A DNA stretch of 64,000 nt, taken from NCBI RefSeq assembly GCF_014695585.1, contig NZ_JACJON010000030.1, forward strand, positions 32,540 through 96,539, in the 5' to 3' direction. A program made the position numbers and the translations under genes. Under the pieces are notes generated by a model. It was not told the origin of the DNA, made no database searches, and saw only the letters and a list, made by a program, of their open reading frames with translations. This document shows, one piece after another, positions 8,471 to 16,997 of the stretch; position 1 is the stretch's first letter; each line of letters begins with the position of its first letter. The DNA is from Microcoleus sp. FACHB-831. GTDB taxonomy: Bacteria > Cyanobacteriota > Cyanobacteriia > Cyanobacteriales > FACHB-T130.

Positions 8471-8605
8471 TTTCTCCCGCCGTGTGGCTAGCTAATCCTT
8501 CAAAAAACTATAAATTCTGAAGCGGCCAGCTGCTTCTCTTGGACCAGCATTTAGAGCGATGCAATTTTATTTATTGCTCTGTCTAAACCGGAACCCTAGA
8601 AGCTA
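8457..8605 (-). promoter_or_regulatory. Guanidine-I riboswitch (ykkC class)
   Basis: Read on the minus strand, the conserved blocks occur in order: CUAGGGUUCCGG (8599-8588), UGGUCCAAGAGAAGC, and ACACGGCGGGAGAAAAGCCC followed by GGGAGGA. These are the hallmark motifs of the guanidine-I (ykkC) aptamer, with variable stems between. It lies about 115 bases upstream of the gdmH start. The 3' aptamer strand is shared with a terminator hairpin (8410-8470), giving a transcriptional ON switch for guanidine hydrolase, nickel chaperones and possibly the importer. Confidence 0.95.
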
Positions 8606-9085
8606 TAAAATTCTTAGTTTCTACTGGCTCTGTAAATTGCCCTAAAACAGTTTAAGCTTTGACGGTACAAACTACAGAACAGAGATACTTGGAACTTTAT
8701 TGAGAACTTATTCTAGATATTACTTGCTTAAATTACCAGTGAGTTAAGCCCTAAAATGTATTTAAAGTTACTAAATTTCACGCCAATACTCTATTTTACG
8801 TTCAATATAAAGTTATCTAACAAATAAACTCGCTTTTGCGGCTATATGCAGAATGTGGATTGCCATGTCCAGCATTCGGGTTAAAAATGTCAGCTGATTT
8901 GTAAGAGAAGTTGTTTTAAGGAACCGCGAAGACGCACCAGCGGAGCGAAGCGCGTCAGCGCGTTAGAGCGCGAAGGAAAGAGTAGAAGAGAGAGTTCACA
9001 ACTAATTTAGGATTGCTATTAAAACCTACCCTTGAGGGTTCTTTCTCCCCCTTCCGGATTACAGGAAGAGGGTGGGGTTAGCCGC
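8606..9085. other. Intergenic stretch upstream of the guanidine riboswitch
   Basis: No gene is supported. The part nearest the riboswitch should hold the operon promoter on the minus strand, but I cannot pick -35/-10 boxes with confidence. It also contains repeat copy 2 (8918-9019) and a C-rich run near 9046. Confidence 0.5.
8918..9019 (+). repeat. Dispersed repeat, copy 2 (with 28-bp insertion)
   Basis: Same element as 5855-5929 in direct orientation: it starts AAGGAACCGCGAAGACGC and ends TTTAGGATTGCTAT. It carries an extra GC-rich insert near 8936-8963 (CGGAGCGAAGCGCG), itself partly palindromic. With copy 1 it flanks the hypB-to-riboswitch segment. Confidence 0.75.
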
Positions 9086-9787
9086 TTAAGCCAAATAGGA
9101 CGCCCAAGATTGTATAACTTCAGGCGAACCATACCAAATGCCAGGAGTTCTAGGCGAATGCTTGACACCTTCTATGACAAGATTGGTTGCTCCCTCCAGA
9201 TGAGCAGCTTCAATAGGAGTAATGCCGTCTCCCCAAGTTTCACCATTTCCGCAAGTTAATTTATAACTGCTATGGGCTAGCCACTGTCCCGGGCGCCTAG
9301 CACCGAAAATAGACTTACCAGCAACACAGACATAGCGCACCTTGGGGTAAAAAGCTCCTGGATAGTTCATCTTGACAAAATCTAGATTCTTGCGAGTCCA
9401 GCGTTCGCCACTGATATGGGGAGTTCCCAGCGTAACTAGAGTAGAGACATAAGGGTGAGCGTGCCATAAGCCAGCGTCATCTGTGACATCGCCGTGAATT
9501 GAATAAGGCAGTTCTCCCATATAGATGCGGGAAATCCAACCGCCTGCTGAGTGACCGATCAAATTAATTGCAGAAGCGTTGTATTGCTGCAATGCTTGTT
9601 TTACAGTCATGTCGAGGAGGCGCAAAATGGGTATCATCGACCGTCCTCCTACGGTGGGCACCCAGTCGCGGAAGCGGATTGGTACTGTTAGGGTAGGGAA
9701 GCCCAACTGTTCTAAGGATTGTTGTAGGGGTAGGTAGGCGATCGCGCCTTCCAAATAACCGGGTAAAATTACAGTCGGCAATGGCAT
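9086..9787 (-). CDS. Alpha/beta-hydrolase, lipase-like protein
   Basis: This 233-residue protein has an alpha/beta-hydrolase fold. The nucleophile elbow is GHSAGG (about 98-103: Ser between His and Ala). An early VILPGYLEG segment resembles the oxyanion-hole region of cyanobacterial and plastid lipase-like esterases, and a histidine in GVKHSPRTPG near the C-terminus could complete the triad. There is no signal peptide, so it is probably cytoplasmic or peripherally membrane-bound. It is divergent from cobI, and the starts are so close that the promoters must lie within each other's coding or leader region. Substrate unknown. Confidence 0.75.
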   Translation of the reverse strand: MPLPTVILPGYLEGAIAYLPLQQSLEQLGFPTLTVPIRFRDWVPTVGGRSMIPILRLLDMTVKQALQQYNASAINLIGHSAGGWISRIYMGELPYSIHGDVTDDAGLWHAHPYVSTLVTLGTPHISGERWTRKNLDFVKMNYPGAFYPKVRYVCVAGKSIFGARRPGQWLAHSSYKLTCGNGETWGDGITPIEAAHLEGATNLVIEGVKHSPRTPGIWYGSPEVIQSWASYLA

Positions 9788-9815
9788 TTTGAATTTAGGA
9801 TTTTTAGATTCTATT

Positions 9816-10526
9816 GTGCAAGTGGGAACTCTTTACGGTATAGGCGTTGGCCCAGGCGACCCAGAATTGATTACGCTCAAGGGACTGCGCTTGCTCAAAA
9901 GTGTACCCGTTGTAGCTTTCCCTGCTGGCGTTAATGGCAAACCAGGGATTGCCCAGCAAATTGTCGCCCAATGGTTACAGCCAGAACAAGTGCAGCTAGC
10001 TTTGACTTTCCCTTACGTGCAGGATGAGGCCGTACTAACCCAAGCCTGGCAGCTAGCAGCAGAAAAAGTTTGGCAATATCTCAAGCTAGGAGAAGAGGTA
10101 GCTTTTGTAACCGAAGGGGATAGCAGCTTCTACAGTACCTTTACTTATTTGGCTCAAACGTTGCAACATCTGCATCCTGAAGTTTTAGTGCAGACAGTGC
10201 CGGGAATTTGCTCTCCTCTAGCGGCGGCAGGTGTGTTGGGAATTCCTTTGACGATTCGTTCCCAGCGATTGGCAGTCTTACCAGCAGTGTATTCGATGGG
10301 AGAATTGGAAGCTGCGCTAGACTGGGCAGATGTGCTGGTGCTGATGAAGGTGAGTTCTGTGTATGAGGAGGTTTGGGAGGTGTTGCAGCGGCGGGGGTTG
10401 CTGGAACGCAGCTTTGTTGTGGAACGGGCGACACTACCAGAGATGGTAATTTATGAGGGTTTGAGCGATCGCCCCAACCTTAAACTACCTTACTTTTCTT
10501 TGTTAATTGTCCAAGTCAGCGCATAA
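9816..10526 (+). CDS. cobI: Precorrin-2 C20-methyltransferase
   Basis: This SAM-dependent tetrapyrrole methylase adds the C-20 methyl group to (Co-)precorrin-2 in cobalamin synthesis. The N-terminal GTLYGIGVGPGDPELITLKG is the typical CobI/CbiL start, with the GxGxGDPxLlTlkA SAM-binding loop; VTEGDSSFYSTFTYLA and TVPGICSPLAAAG are further family motifs. The longest frame begins at TTG 9789, which would give an unusual N-terminus. A GTG at 9816 (or 9822) places the start just before the conserved block and is preferred. No B12 riboswitch is seen upstream. It is divergent from the lipase-like gene, and no other cobalamin gene is adjacent. Confidence 0.9.
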   Translation: MQVGTLYGIGVGPGDPELITLKGLRLLKSVPVVAFPAGVNGKPGIAQQIVAQWLQPEQVQLALTFPYVQDEAVLTQAWQLAAEKVWQYLKLGEEVAFVTEGDSSFYSTFTYLAQTLQHLHPEVLVQTVPGICSPLAAAGVLGIPLTIRSQRLAVLPAVYSMGELEAALDWADVLVLMKVSSVYEEVWEVLQRRGLLERSFVVERATLPEMVIYEGLSDRPNLKLPYFSLLIVQVSA

Positions 10527-10779
10527 GTTAATTTACTAATTTGTCTGTATAAATGGCAACCTTTAGCTCTTGTGTGCCGTCATTGAGATCTGGCCAGACA
10601 AGCTAAAAAGTGTCTACAAGGTCAATTTGCTCTTAAAATTCTGAAATTAATATTTATATTTGGAAACTAACATTAGATTGGGATGTTTATATTGATGGCG
10701 ATCGCGTTGTTGTAATGCGGCGCTCGCTCCAACAGATTCCCAACCTGCCACGAAGCCTTTGGAGTTTACTGTCCCTGTT

Positions 10780-12306
10780 ATGTCTCAGCTCTTATTGATT
10801 AAGAACCTGCCTTTCATTCTGCGTCAGCCGACTCTAGTTGCAACTGTTGGCTCGTTGGGCATCCACGCGCTAGTGGCGATCGCCCTGCCAAGTTTATCCG
10901 CCTCCTCCAAAACAGCACAGCAGGATGAGAAAGGGCAGGTGCAAGTAGTGGAGTTAACACCAGCCGAGATGAGCCGCCTGCCGCAACTAGCAACGCAGCC
11001 GCTACCGCCTAGTGCAATCCAAAACCAGCCGTTGTCGGAGTTGCCGTCGCCGCCGTTGCCACCGCCGCCGCCCCCTGACTCTAGCCTCTCAACGGTGCCC
11101 GTGCCACCGACAAGAACCTCGGAATCATCGCCACGTATAAGTTTACGGCTGCCTGCTGACGACTCGGTTAGGGAAACAACGCCTAATAGAGTCAGGGAAG
11201 AAAGCAGAACCGAGACTTCTTCAAGGTATCAAGTGTATGGCGATCGCGTCTTTAAGGGACGGAGGTTTGCTTTTAGCCCACCCAAGACAACAAGCGATCG
11301 CCAGCCACAAGGATTTAATAACAGTAACCCCAGGGAACCTCGCCCCAGCAGAAGGGTAGCTGCTTCTAGCAATCCCCCAGCGGAAAGCAAGACGCGAGTG
11401 TATGACAAGCCGATTTTTAAAGAACGGCAGTTTTCCCCTCTCGACCAACAACAGGCGCAAAGCGATCGCCTCAACGAACAAGTTGATAACAATCCTCGCC
11501 AGCCGCTTAGAAGATATGGCAAAATCCCTGGAGGGGTAGAGCCTGACACTGATTTGCCGCCTACAATTGAGCCAAGTCCCACTGAGATGGCGGCGGCACC
11601 AGAACCAAAAGCTAGCGACAAACCTACGCCAGCGCCAAACCCTACTGAGATGGCGACACCAGAACCAAAAGCTAGCGACAAGCCCACACCGCAGCCACTT
11701 CCTAGCGAAACGCCGACACCAGAACCAAAAGCTAGCGACAGGCCAACACCAACGCCAAGCCCAACCCAAACGCCTACTTCCCAACAACGTTCGCCTGAAA
11801 AAATTGCCCTCCAGACATTAGACGATCAGCGGATGGCGAGACTTAGGGCGGATATAGAGCAGCAACGAGAAGCTTTAAAGCGTAAGGATGCTAACACCAT
11901 TTACAATGAAACGCAGCGAAATATCGGCGCTTCGTTGGCAAAAGTGGCTAACGAACAAGACAAAGAAACCCAGCAGAGTTTTGTCGATTTGTTGGATAAA
12001 GCGCGTAACGGGAAAGGGGAGACAATTACCATTATTGGTAGCTATCCGAGAGACGCTTGCCTGAAGAAGCTGGATGGTACTGCTAAAGTTTCTACAATAG
12101 CGGATGCTAATGGGAAGGTAATCGATGAGCCTATGATGATTGCTTCCGATTACAAAATCTTTGAGTCAGAAGCACTCTCGGCTGTTAAGAAACACACCTT
12201 TGACAAAACTGGTAAGAAAAAGCCCTACCTGGTCGAAGTTAAGTTTGAATACAAGAAGGAAATTTGTCCGCAGTTGAGCCTTCCAGAAGCCCCACCTGCG
12301 GGTTAA
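10780..12306 (+). CDS. TonB-like energy transducer with Pro-rich periplasmic linker
   Basis: I start at the second ATG (MSQLLLIKN); the frame is open from 10759. It has one N-terminal transmembrane segment (LVATVGSLGIHALVAIALP), then a long Pro/Ser/Thr-rich linker. The C-terminal domain of about 90 residues (TITIIGSYPRDACLKKLDGTAKVS..., YLVEVKFEYKKEICPQ) resembles TonB-C. The linker holds two copies of an RVYDxxxFKxRxFSP motif and three 20-residue PEPKASDKPTP repeats. Such proteins couple the proton-motive force to outer-membrane receptors; no receptor, exbB or exbD is in this window. A strong palindromic terminator follows at 12305. Confidence 0.65.
   Translation: MSQLLLIKNLPFILRQPTLVATVGSLGIHALVAIALPSLSASSKTAQQDEKGQVQVVELTPAEMSRLPQLATQPLPPSAIQNQPLSELPSPPLPPPPPPDSSLSTVPVPPTRTSESSPRISLRLPADDSVRETTPNRVREESRTETSSRYQVYGDRVFKGRRFAFSPPKTTSDRQPQGFNNSNPREPRPSRRVAASSNPPAESKTRVYDKPIFKERQFSPLDQQQAQSDRLNEQVDNNPRQPLRRYGKIPGGVEPDTDLPPTIEPSPTEMAAAPEPKASDKPTPAPNPTEMATPEPKASDKPTPQPLPSETPTPEPKASDRPTPTPSPTQTPTSQQRSPEKIALQTLDDQRMARLRADIEQQREALKRKDANTIYNETQRNIGASLAKVANEQDKETQQSFVDLLDKARNGKGETITIIGSYPRDACLKKLDGTAKVSTIADANGKVIDEPMMIASDYKIFESEALSAVKKHTFDKTGKKKPYLVEVKFEYKKEICPQLSLPEAPPAG
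11597..11780 (+). repeat. Three tandem 60-bp repeats in the TonB-like linker
   Basis: The block CACCAGAACCAAAAGCTAGC recurs with a period of exactly 60 bases (agaaccaaaa at 11601, 11661 and 11721), encoding PEPKASDKPTP-type units. In-frame tandem repeats lengthen the extended periplasmic linker. Confidence 0.85.
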
Positions 12307-12350
12307 GGATGGGTTCCAGAAGTGCGATCGCGCTTCTAGAACTCATCCTT
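12305..12350 (+). terminator. Long palindromic terminator with HIP1 core
   Basis: A 46-base hairpin starts at AAGGATGGGTTC and ends GAACTCATCCTT, with GCGATCGC at its centre and only a few mismatches. It begins at the stop codon of the TonB-like gene and is followed by ATTTCTCTG. It probably ends that transcript. Confidence 0.65.
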
Positions 12351-12422
12351 ATTTCTCTGAACTCCGGACTATTACAACGGCTTGCAGGATAATAGAGCGT
12401 TGGACTGTTGTTACCATCCTCT

Positions 12423-13451
12423 ATGGCTTTAGATGCAACATTTGCGGATCGGCTGCGAACTTCAGCCGATCGATTATTCCAAATCTTGGACAAATGCGCC
12501 CAGGTACGGGTGCTGGTGGTTGGCGATTTAACCCTGGATGAGTTTCTCACGGGTCAGGTGGAGCGGATTTCCAGGGAAGCTCCTGTTTTGATTATTCGCC
12601 ACGAAAATACCCGGCAAGTGCCTGGGGGTGGCGCTAATGCTGTTTATAACTTGGCGAAGCTGGGAGCGCAGGTGCGGTGCGCGGGGTTTGTGGGTAAGGA
12701 TGACCAAGGGCAAGCGCTGTGCCGCATTTTTGAAGAAGCTGGTATTGATACTGGCGGTATTTTGCTAGATCCAGACCGCCCAACGGTGACTAAAACCCGC
12801 ATTTCTGGTCATGCGCGGCAGTCTGTAACTCAGCAGATTGTGCGGGTTGACCGTAAATCGGATGAGTTGCCAGACTTGGAGTTGCAGTTGCAGCTTGCCA
12901 GTTATATTCGGTCGCAGATTGATGCCGTCGATGCCGTTGTTTGCTCGGATTATGGCGATGGGGTGTTTACTAACCCTGCGATCGCTGCTGTCTTGTCTCA
13001 CTCGCATGTAATTGTCGATGCCCAAGTTGGTCTAGAAAGATACCGAGGGGCGACGCTGTTTACTCCTAATTTGCCAGAAGCAGAGCAGGCGGTGGGTTAT
13101 GCGATCGCTACTCCTCAATCGCTTGCTAAAGCTGGGCGCGATCTCTTGGAGATGACGCAGGCAGAGCAAATTTTGATTACGCGGGGTGATGAGGGAATGA
13201 GTTTGTTTGACCGCGCTGGAGAGCAACAGCATATTCCCGCTTTTAACCGTACCGATGTATTTGATGTTACTGGTGCAGGAGATACTGTAGTGGCGGCGCT
13301 GACGTTAGCTTTGTGTGCGGGGGCGTCGTTTTGGGAAGCGGCGGTGTTGGGCAATTTGGCTGCTAGTATTGTGGTGCGTCAATTTGGGACGGCGACGACA
13401 AGCCCTGATGAGATGAAGGCGGCTTTGTTGACGTTGTTGGAGGGAGAATAA
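12423..13451 (+). CDS. D-glycero-beta-D-manno-heptose-7-phosphate kinase-like PfkB sugar kinase
   Basis: This PfkB/ribokinase-family kinase most resembles the HldE/RfaE kinase domain, which makes heptose 1,7-bisphosphate for LPS core. It shows VRVLVVGDLTLDEFLTGQVERISREAPV at the start, the PGGGANAVYNLAKLGAQV sugar-binding segment, and the anion hole/catalytic base GAGDTVVAAL near 290-300. No cytidylyltransferase domain is fused, so it corresponds to the kinase half only. The longest frame starts at a TTG; I use the ATG at 12423 (MALDATFADRL). rmlB follows after 24 bp, consistent with a cell-surface sugar operon. Confidence 0.8.
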   Translation: MALDATFADRLRTSADRLFQILDKCAQVRVLVVGDLTLDEFLTGQVERISREAPVLIIRHENTRQVPGGGANAVYNLAKLGAQVRCAGFVGKDDQGQALCRIFEEAGIDTGGILLDPDRPTVTKTRISGHARQSVTQQIVRVDRKSDELPDLELQLQLASYIRSQIDAVDAVVCSDYGDGVFTNPAIAAVLSHSHVIVDAQVGLERYRGATLFTPNLPEAEQAVGYAIATPQSLAKAGRDLLEMTQAEQILITRGDEGMSLFDRAGEQQHIPAFNRTDVFDVTGAGDTVVAALTLALCAGASFWEAAVLGNLAASIVVRQFGTATTSPDEMKAALLTLLEGE

Positions 13452-13475
13452 ACGAAACGCAGAGGAAAGGGAAAG

Positions 13476-14537
13476 ATGAGAGAGTGTCGTCGGTTGTTGG
13501 TGACTGGTGGCGCGGGGTTTATTGGCTCAAATTTTGTGCATTATTGGTGCGATCGCTACCCAGGCGATCGCGTGGTAGTTTTGGATGCGCTTACTTATGC
13601 TGGTAATCGAGACAATTTAGCAAGTTTGGAGGGTGGAGAAAACTTTCGCTTTGTGAAAGGGGATATATGCGATCGCGCTTTAGTCGATAGTCTGCTAACA
13701 GAAGAAAACATCGACACAATTGCTCATTTTGCCGCTGAATCCCACGTTGACAGGTCTATTTTAGGCCCAGCAGCGTTTGTTCAAACTAATATTGTTGGCA
13801 CTTTTACGCTGTTAGAAGCTTTCCGCCAGCACTCGCAATCCAAAATCGATTTGCTCTTTCTCCACGTTTCCACCGATGAAGTTTACGGCAGTCTCTCTCC
13901 TAACGCCCCAGCTTTCACAGAAATAACGCCTTATTCTCCTAATAGTCCCTATTCTGCCTCAAAAGCTGGAAGCGATCACTTAGTTCGGGCTTATTACCAC
14001 ACCTACGGCTTACCTACAGTTATCACAAATTGCTCTAACAATTACGGCGCTTATCAGTTTCCCGAAAAGCTAATCCCCCTGATGTGCATCAACATTTTAA
14101 TGGGTAAAGATTTGCCTGTTTATGGAGATGGGCAAAACGTGCGCGATTGGCTTTTTGTGGGCGATCATTGTCGCGCCTTGGATATGGTAATTCATCAAGG
14201 TAAGCCGGGTGAAACTTATAATATTGGTGGTGATAATCAAGTCAAAAATCTCGATTTAGTTAATATGCTATGTCACTTAATGGATGAATTAGCGCCCGAT
14301 TTGCCCGTGCGTCCTTCAAGTAAATTAATTACATTTGTCAAGGATCGCCCAGGGCACGATAGCCGCTATGCTATTGATGCTAGTAAAATTAAAAATAAGC
14401 TGGGGTGGAATCAGTCAGTGACGATTGATCGGGGATTGCGTCAGACAGTTGAATGGTATCTTACGCATCAAAATTGGTGGCGATCGCTGCTGTCAGAGGA
14501 GTATCAAGCTTATTACCGACAGGTTTATATTTCTTAG
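13476..14537 (+). CDS. rmlB: dTDP-glucose 4,6-dehydratase
   Basis: This extended short-chain dehydrogenase converts dTDP-D-glucose to dTDP-4-keto-6-deoxyglucose, the precursor of rhamnose and other 6-deoxysugars. The NAD-binding [11 protein letters not shown] is at the N-terminus; STDEVYGSL carries the catalytic Asp-Glu pair typical of RmlB; the YSASKAG motif holds the catalytic Tyr and Lys; [15 protein letters not shown] and [12 protein letters not shown] are family-specific. The length of 353 residues is normal. An AGAGGAAAGGG ribosome binding site precedes the ATG. It follows the heptose kinase gene by 24 bp and is probably co-transcribed with it. Confidence 0.93.
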   Translation: MRECRRLLVTGGAGFIGSNFVHYWCDRYPGDRVVVLDALTYAGNRDNLASLEGGENFRFVKGDICDRALVDSLLTEENIDTIAHFAAESHVDRSILGPAAFVQTNIVGTFTLLEAFRQHSQSKIDLLFLHVSTDEVYGSLSPNAPAFTEITPYSPNSPYSASKAGSDHLVRAYYHTYGLPTVITNCSNNYGAYQFPEKLIPLMCINILMGKDLPVYGDGQNVRDWLFVGDHCRALDMVIHQGKPGETYNIGGDNQVKNLDLVNMLCHLMDELAPDLPVRPSSKLITFVKDRPGHDSRYAIDASKIKNKLGWNQSVTIDRGLRQTVEWYLTHQNWWRSLLSEEYQAYYRQVYIS

Positions 14538-15031
14538 GCTGACTGTTCTATCCTGGGGTTTTAGATTTTGCTCGTTCTTAATACGGCTGGTTGGGAATGG
14601 GATTAACATTTGCTATAAAATAAATCCACAATTTAAAATTATAACTGCGCTGTTGCTGGCAACAAGCTTAATAAGTCTAGACAATTACGCAATTAGCTAC
14701 AAAAACTTACATAAAGCAGACGCAAGCGAAAATACATAGTCAACCATTAAAAACTTTTGATAATCTGGTTTTTTTCAGCCTAATTCCCACAATAAAAAGT
14801 TGGTTTAGTATTGAGCGATCGCCCTTTTACTCCTCAGCAAATTATATTATTGTTACCATAAATGCAATTAGCAAGTGGTAGAGCGATCGCTTATTCTTTG
14901 TAAATAATATATGTGCATATAGGGCAAAGTTTATTTAAATTTTGTAACGCTGGCAACAATAAAATTTAACCCAAATTCATTCTTGAGACTGACGAGTTTG
15001 GTTCTCTAAATTAATAAACTAACTCTAAATT
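14538..15031. other. Intergenic stretch, AT-rich
   Basis: No supported gene is present. An open frame runs to 14739 without a usable ATG after the rmlB stop. Two HIP1 sites occur (near 14816 and 14882). The last part should contain the promoter of the receiver gene. Confidence 0.5.
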
Positions 15032-15409
15032 ATGGGAAAACCCACCATGAAAAAAATTTTAATAATTGAAGATGACGAGGCTTTTCGCTCAACGCTTAGC
15101 GATTTTCTCACCTTATTCGATTTTCAGGTTATCGATGCTGAAGATGGTTTAATCGGCTTAAAACTTGCTACAGAACATCACCCAGATCTGATAATTTGTG
15201 ATGTTAATATGCCTGGTATCAATGGATATGAAGTTTTAAAAGAATTACGCAGCAATCCGGATACAGCAAAGACCCCTTTCCTGTTTCTCACATCTGAAGC
15301 AGACGCCGAAAAAAGAGCTTGTGCATTAAAATTGGGCGCTAATGCTTATTTAAATAAATCAGTTCAATTAAATGATCTATTAATGGCAATTGAAACTGAA
15401 TATAATTAA
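15032..15409 (+). CDS. Single-domain response regulator (CheY-like receiver)
   Basis: This 125-residue protein is only a receiver domain. It has the acidic pocket IIEDDE, the phospho-acceptor Asp in ICDVNMPG, the conserved Thr in FLFLTSEAD and the Lys in YLNKSV (the usual KP is KS here). It has no output domain, so it signals by protein-protein contact, as CheY- and PatA-type receivers do. The ATG at 15032 is used; the ATG at 15047 (MKKILIIEDD) is equally plausible and fits the family start better. No kinase gene is adjacent. Confidence 0.9.
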   Translation: MGKPTMKKILIIEDDEAFRSTLSDFLTLFDFQVIDAEDGLIGLKLATEHHPDLIICDVNMPGINGYEVLKELRSNPDTAKTPFLFLTSEADAEKRACALKLGANAYLNKSVQLNDLLMAIETEYN

Positions 15410-16047
15410 GTTATGAGTTAGAGGATAGTGTATCTATTAATATTAGAAGTTAATTTTCTGTAGTAGTTACTATTTCCTGTTGTGATAGCAGCTAACACAG
15501 AAGGAGTTGTATTATAGCTAAGTTCGAGATTTATTGAAATTGTATAATGCATTTGATAGGAAAATACAAGATTATATATTATAAGGTGGATATCGATATT
15601 AAAGTAAAAGTCTAATAAATAAAAACCATATTAAAAGGCTAGGTTGAAAAGCTAGAAACCTCCGCTGGTATTGTAGGCAATGTGAAATTGGAAATGGTCA
15701 ACCAGAAAGAAACATGAAGTGGCTTTTATCTCGCCTTGAACAATACATATGGGCAATATTCTTTTGTTAGTTAAGTAATAATGCGATCGCTTACCTCATG
15801 CTGCGAGTATTATCGGCTTAAAACTTACTTTATACATCTTTTGTTATTCCAGCTGAGATTAGGGGTGACAAGCATCGCTCTTAACAGTACACTTGTACTA
15901 ATACATCAAGGATCGAGAAGGCGATCGCTGCGATCGCGTGTAAGCTGGGGTACAATCGCGGTTTAATAGTGACTCATCGCCCCTGTCGCTCACTATCGCT
16001 TCTCCCAGACCAGTAAATATCAGCAGAGAAAATAAAAGATTATAACC
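15410..16047. other. Intergenic stretch of 638 bases
   Basis: No convincing gene. There is an 18-codon ATG frame (15715-15771) and a 61-codon frame from 15781, neither with a good ribosome binding site or recognisable product. HIP1 sites cluster at 15782-15970. It may hold the promoter of the following gene; otherwise nothing is seen. Confidence 0.5.
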
Positions 16048-16917
16048 ATGAAAGCATCTGCGAATTTCGACTTCGACGACGAAAAATACAGCGCACCGCC
16101 ATCTCAGGTACTCCCCTGGTGTCAGATGATCAATCCTCGCGTTAGCCAAACTGAGATGCAGTCGCACGGTTTGGCGATTTCGCTAGAAAATGCCAATGCG
16201 GTCAATTTCATTCCAGATGACACTTGGGAGCGGGTGGAGCATGAGTTTAGCGATAATGAAGTCAAAACGCTCTTTATCACGCCCACCCCGCGTTTAGTTA
16301 TAGTACGTCGCGGGCCATTATCTGTTAAAGACCGCGAAACAGGCAAGAAACTAGGTACTTTTAAAGAATACGAACAAGCTTTCTTAGCAGACAAATTGAA
16401 GTTTAAAACCTTCACCCGTCACCTAATTTTCTTAGTGGGTAAAAACAGAAAATTTTTGCATGAATCGCCGCTGCAAATCTCGCTAAGCGGTGCAGCAAGC
16501 GCTAGTTTTAATAAAGCTTACTCCAATCGTACCAACGGCGTAGCTGGTGGATTTATAGCTGAACTAGAGAAAGCTTATGCCCAATATCGCCAGCAACCCC
16601 TGGCACCAAAAGGCCCTCTATTCCACGCTCACGGTATCTTTTGTCCTATTATTGAAGTCGAGGAAAGGGGCACTGGATTAAATACAGCTCTGGTATCTAC
16701 CACGATCGACTACGGGCATCCGACAGCTGATAATTTGACAAAATTTATGATAGCTTCCGATTCGTTAGAGTCTGCTACCATATCCAAGATTTTTGAGGAA
16801 TACAAGGACTTTGGTAAGGAACCAGTAAAACCAGAAATGCCTAAGATGGAATTGGCTGGCGTTTCTAGTTCTTACGACTACCCTGATGAATTTGAATATG
16901 GCGAACCTCCTTATTAA
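16048..16917 (+). CDS. Conserved cyanobacterial protein, DUF5895-like
   Basis: This 289-residue soluble protein has no signal peptide or membrane segment. Recognisable features are WCQMINPR near residue 26, VNFIPDDTWERVEHEF, an RLVIVRRGPLSVKDRETG segment and a tyrosine/acid-rich tail (YDYPDEFEYGEPPY). I associate it with the DUF5895 family found in cyanobacteria, often in accessory regions; function unknown. The basic, aromatic beta-rich middle followed by an acidic tail recalls ssDNA-binding proteins, but I cannot support that further. It stands alone between a long spacer and a bidirectional terminator. Confidence 0.55.
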   Translation: MKASANFDFDDEKYSAPPSQVLPWCQMINPRVSQTEMQSHGLAISLENANAVNFIPDDTWERVEHEFSDNEVKTLFITPTPRLVIVRRGPLSVKDRETGKKLGTFKEYEQAFLADKLKFKTFTRHLIFLVGKNRKFLHESPLQISLSGAASASFNKAYSNRTNGVAGGFIAELEKAYAQYRQQPLAPKGPLFHAHGIFCPIIEVEERGTGLNTALVSTTIDYGHPTADNLTKFMIASDSLESATISKIFEEYKDFGKEPVKPEMPKMELAGVSSSYDYPDEFEYGEPPY

Positions 16918-16932
16918 AACAAGGCAAAAATG

Positions 16933-16982
16933 AAAAGTAAAAGGGCAAAAGCAAGAAGTTTTTCTTTTGCCCTTTTACTTTT
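16933..16982. terminator. Bidirectional terminator between convergent genes
   Basis: A perfect 19-bp inverted repeat (AAAAGTAAAAGGGCAAAAG with its complement) and a 12-base loop separates the DUF5895-like gene (+) and mltA (-). The arms are A-rich on one side and T-rich on the other, so it can act in both directions. The sequence belongs to the GGCAAAAG spacer family also seen at 1679-1725 and 31066-31125. Confidence 0.85.
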
Positions 16983-16997
16983 TATTTTGAAAAGAGA

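Noticed and set aside
14425..14739. 104-codon frame after rmlB
   Set aside because: Starts inside rmlB, and after the rmlB stop it has no usable start; the sequence is AT-rich and unlike a known protein.
15781..15966. 61-codon frame before the DUF5895-like gene
   Set aside because: Runs through clustered HIP1 sites, has no ribosome binding site and no homology by eye.
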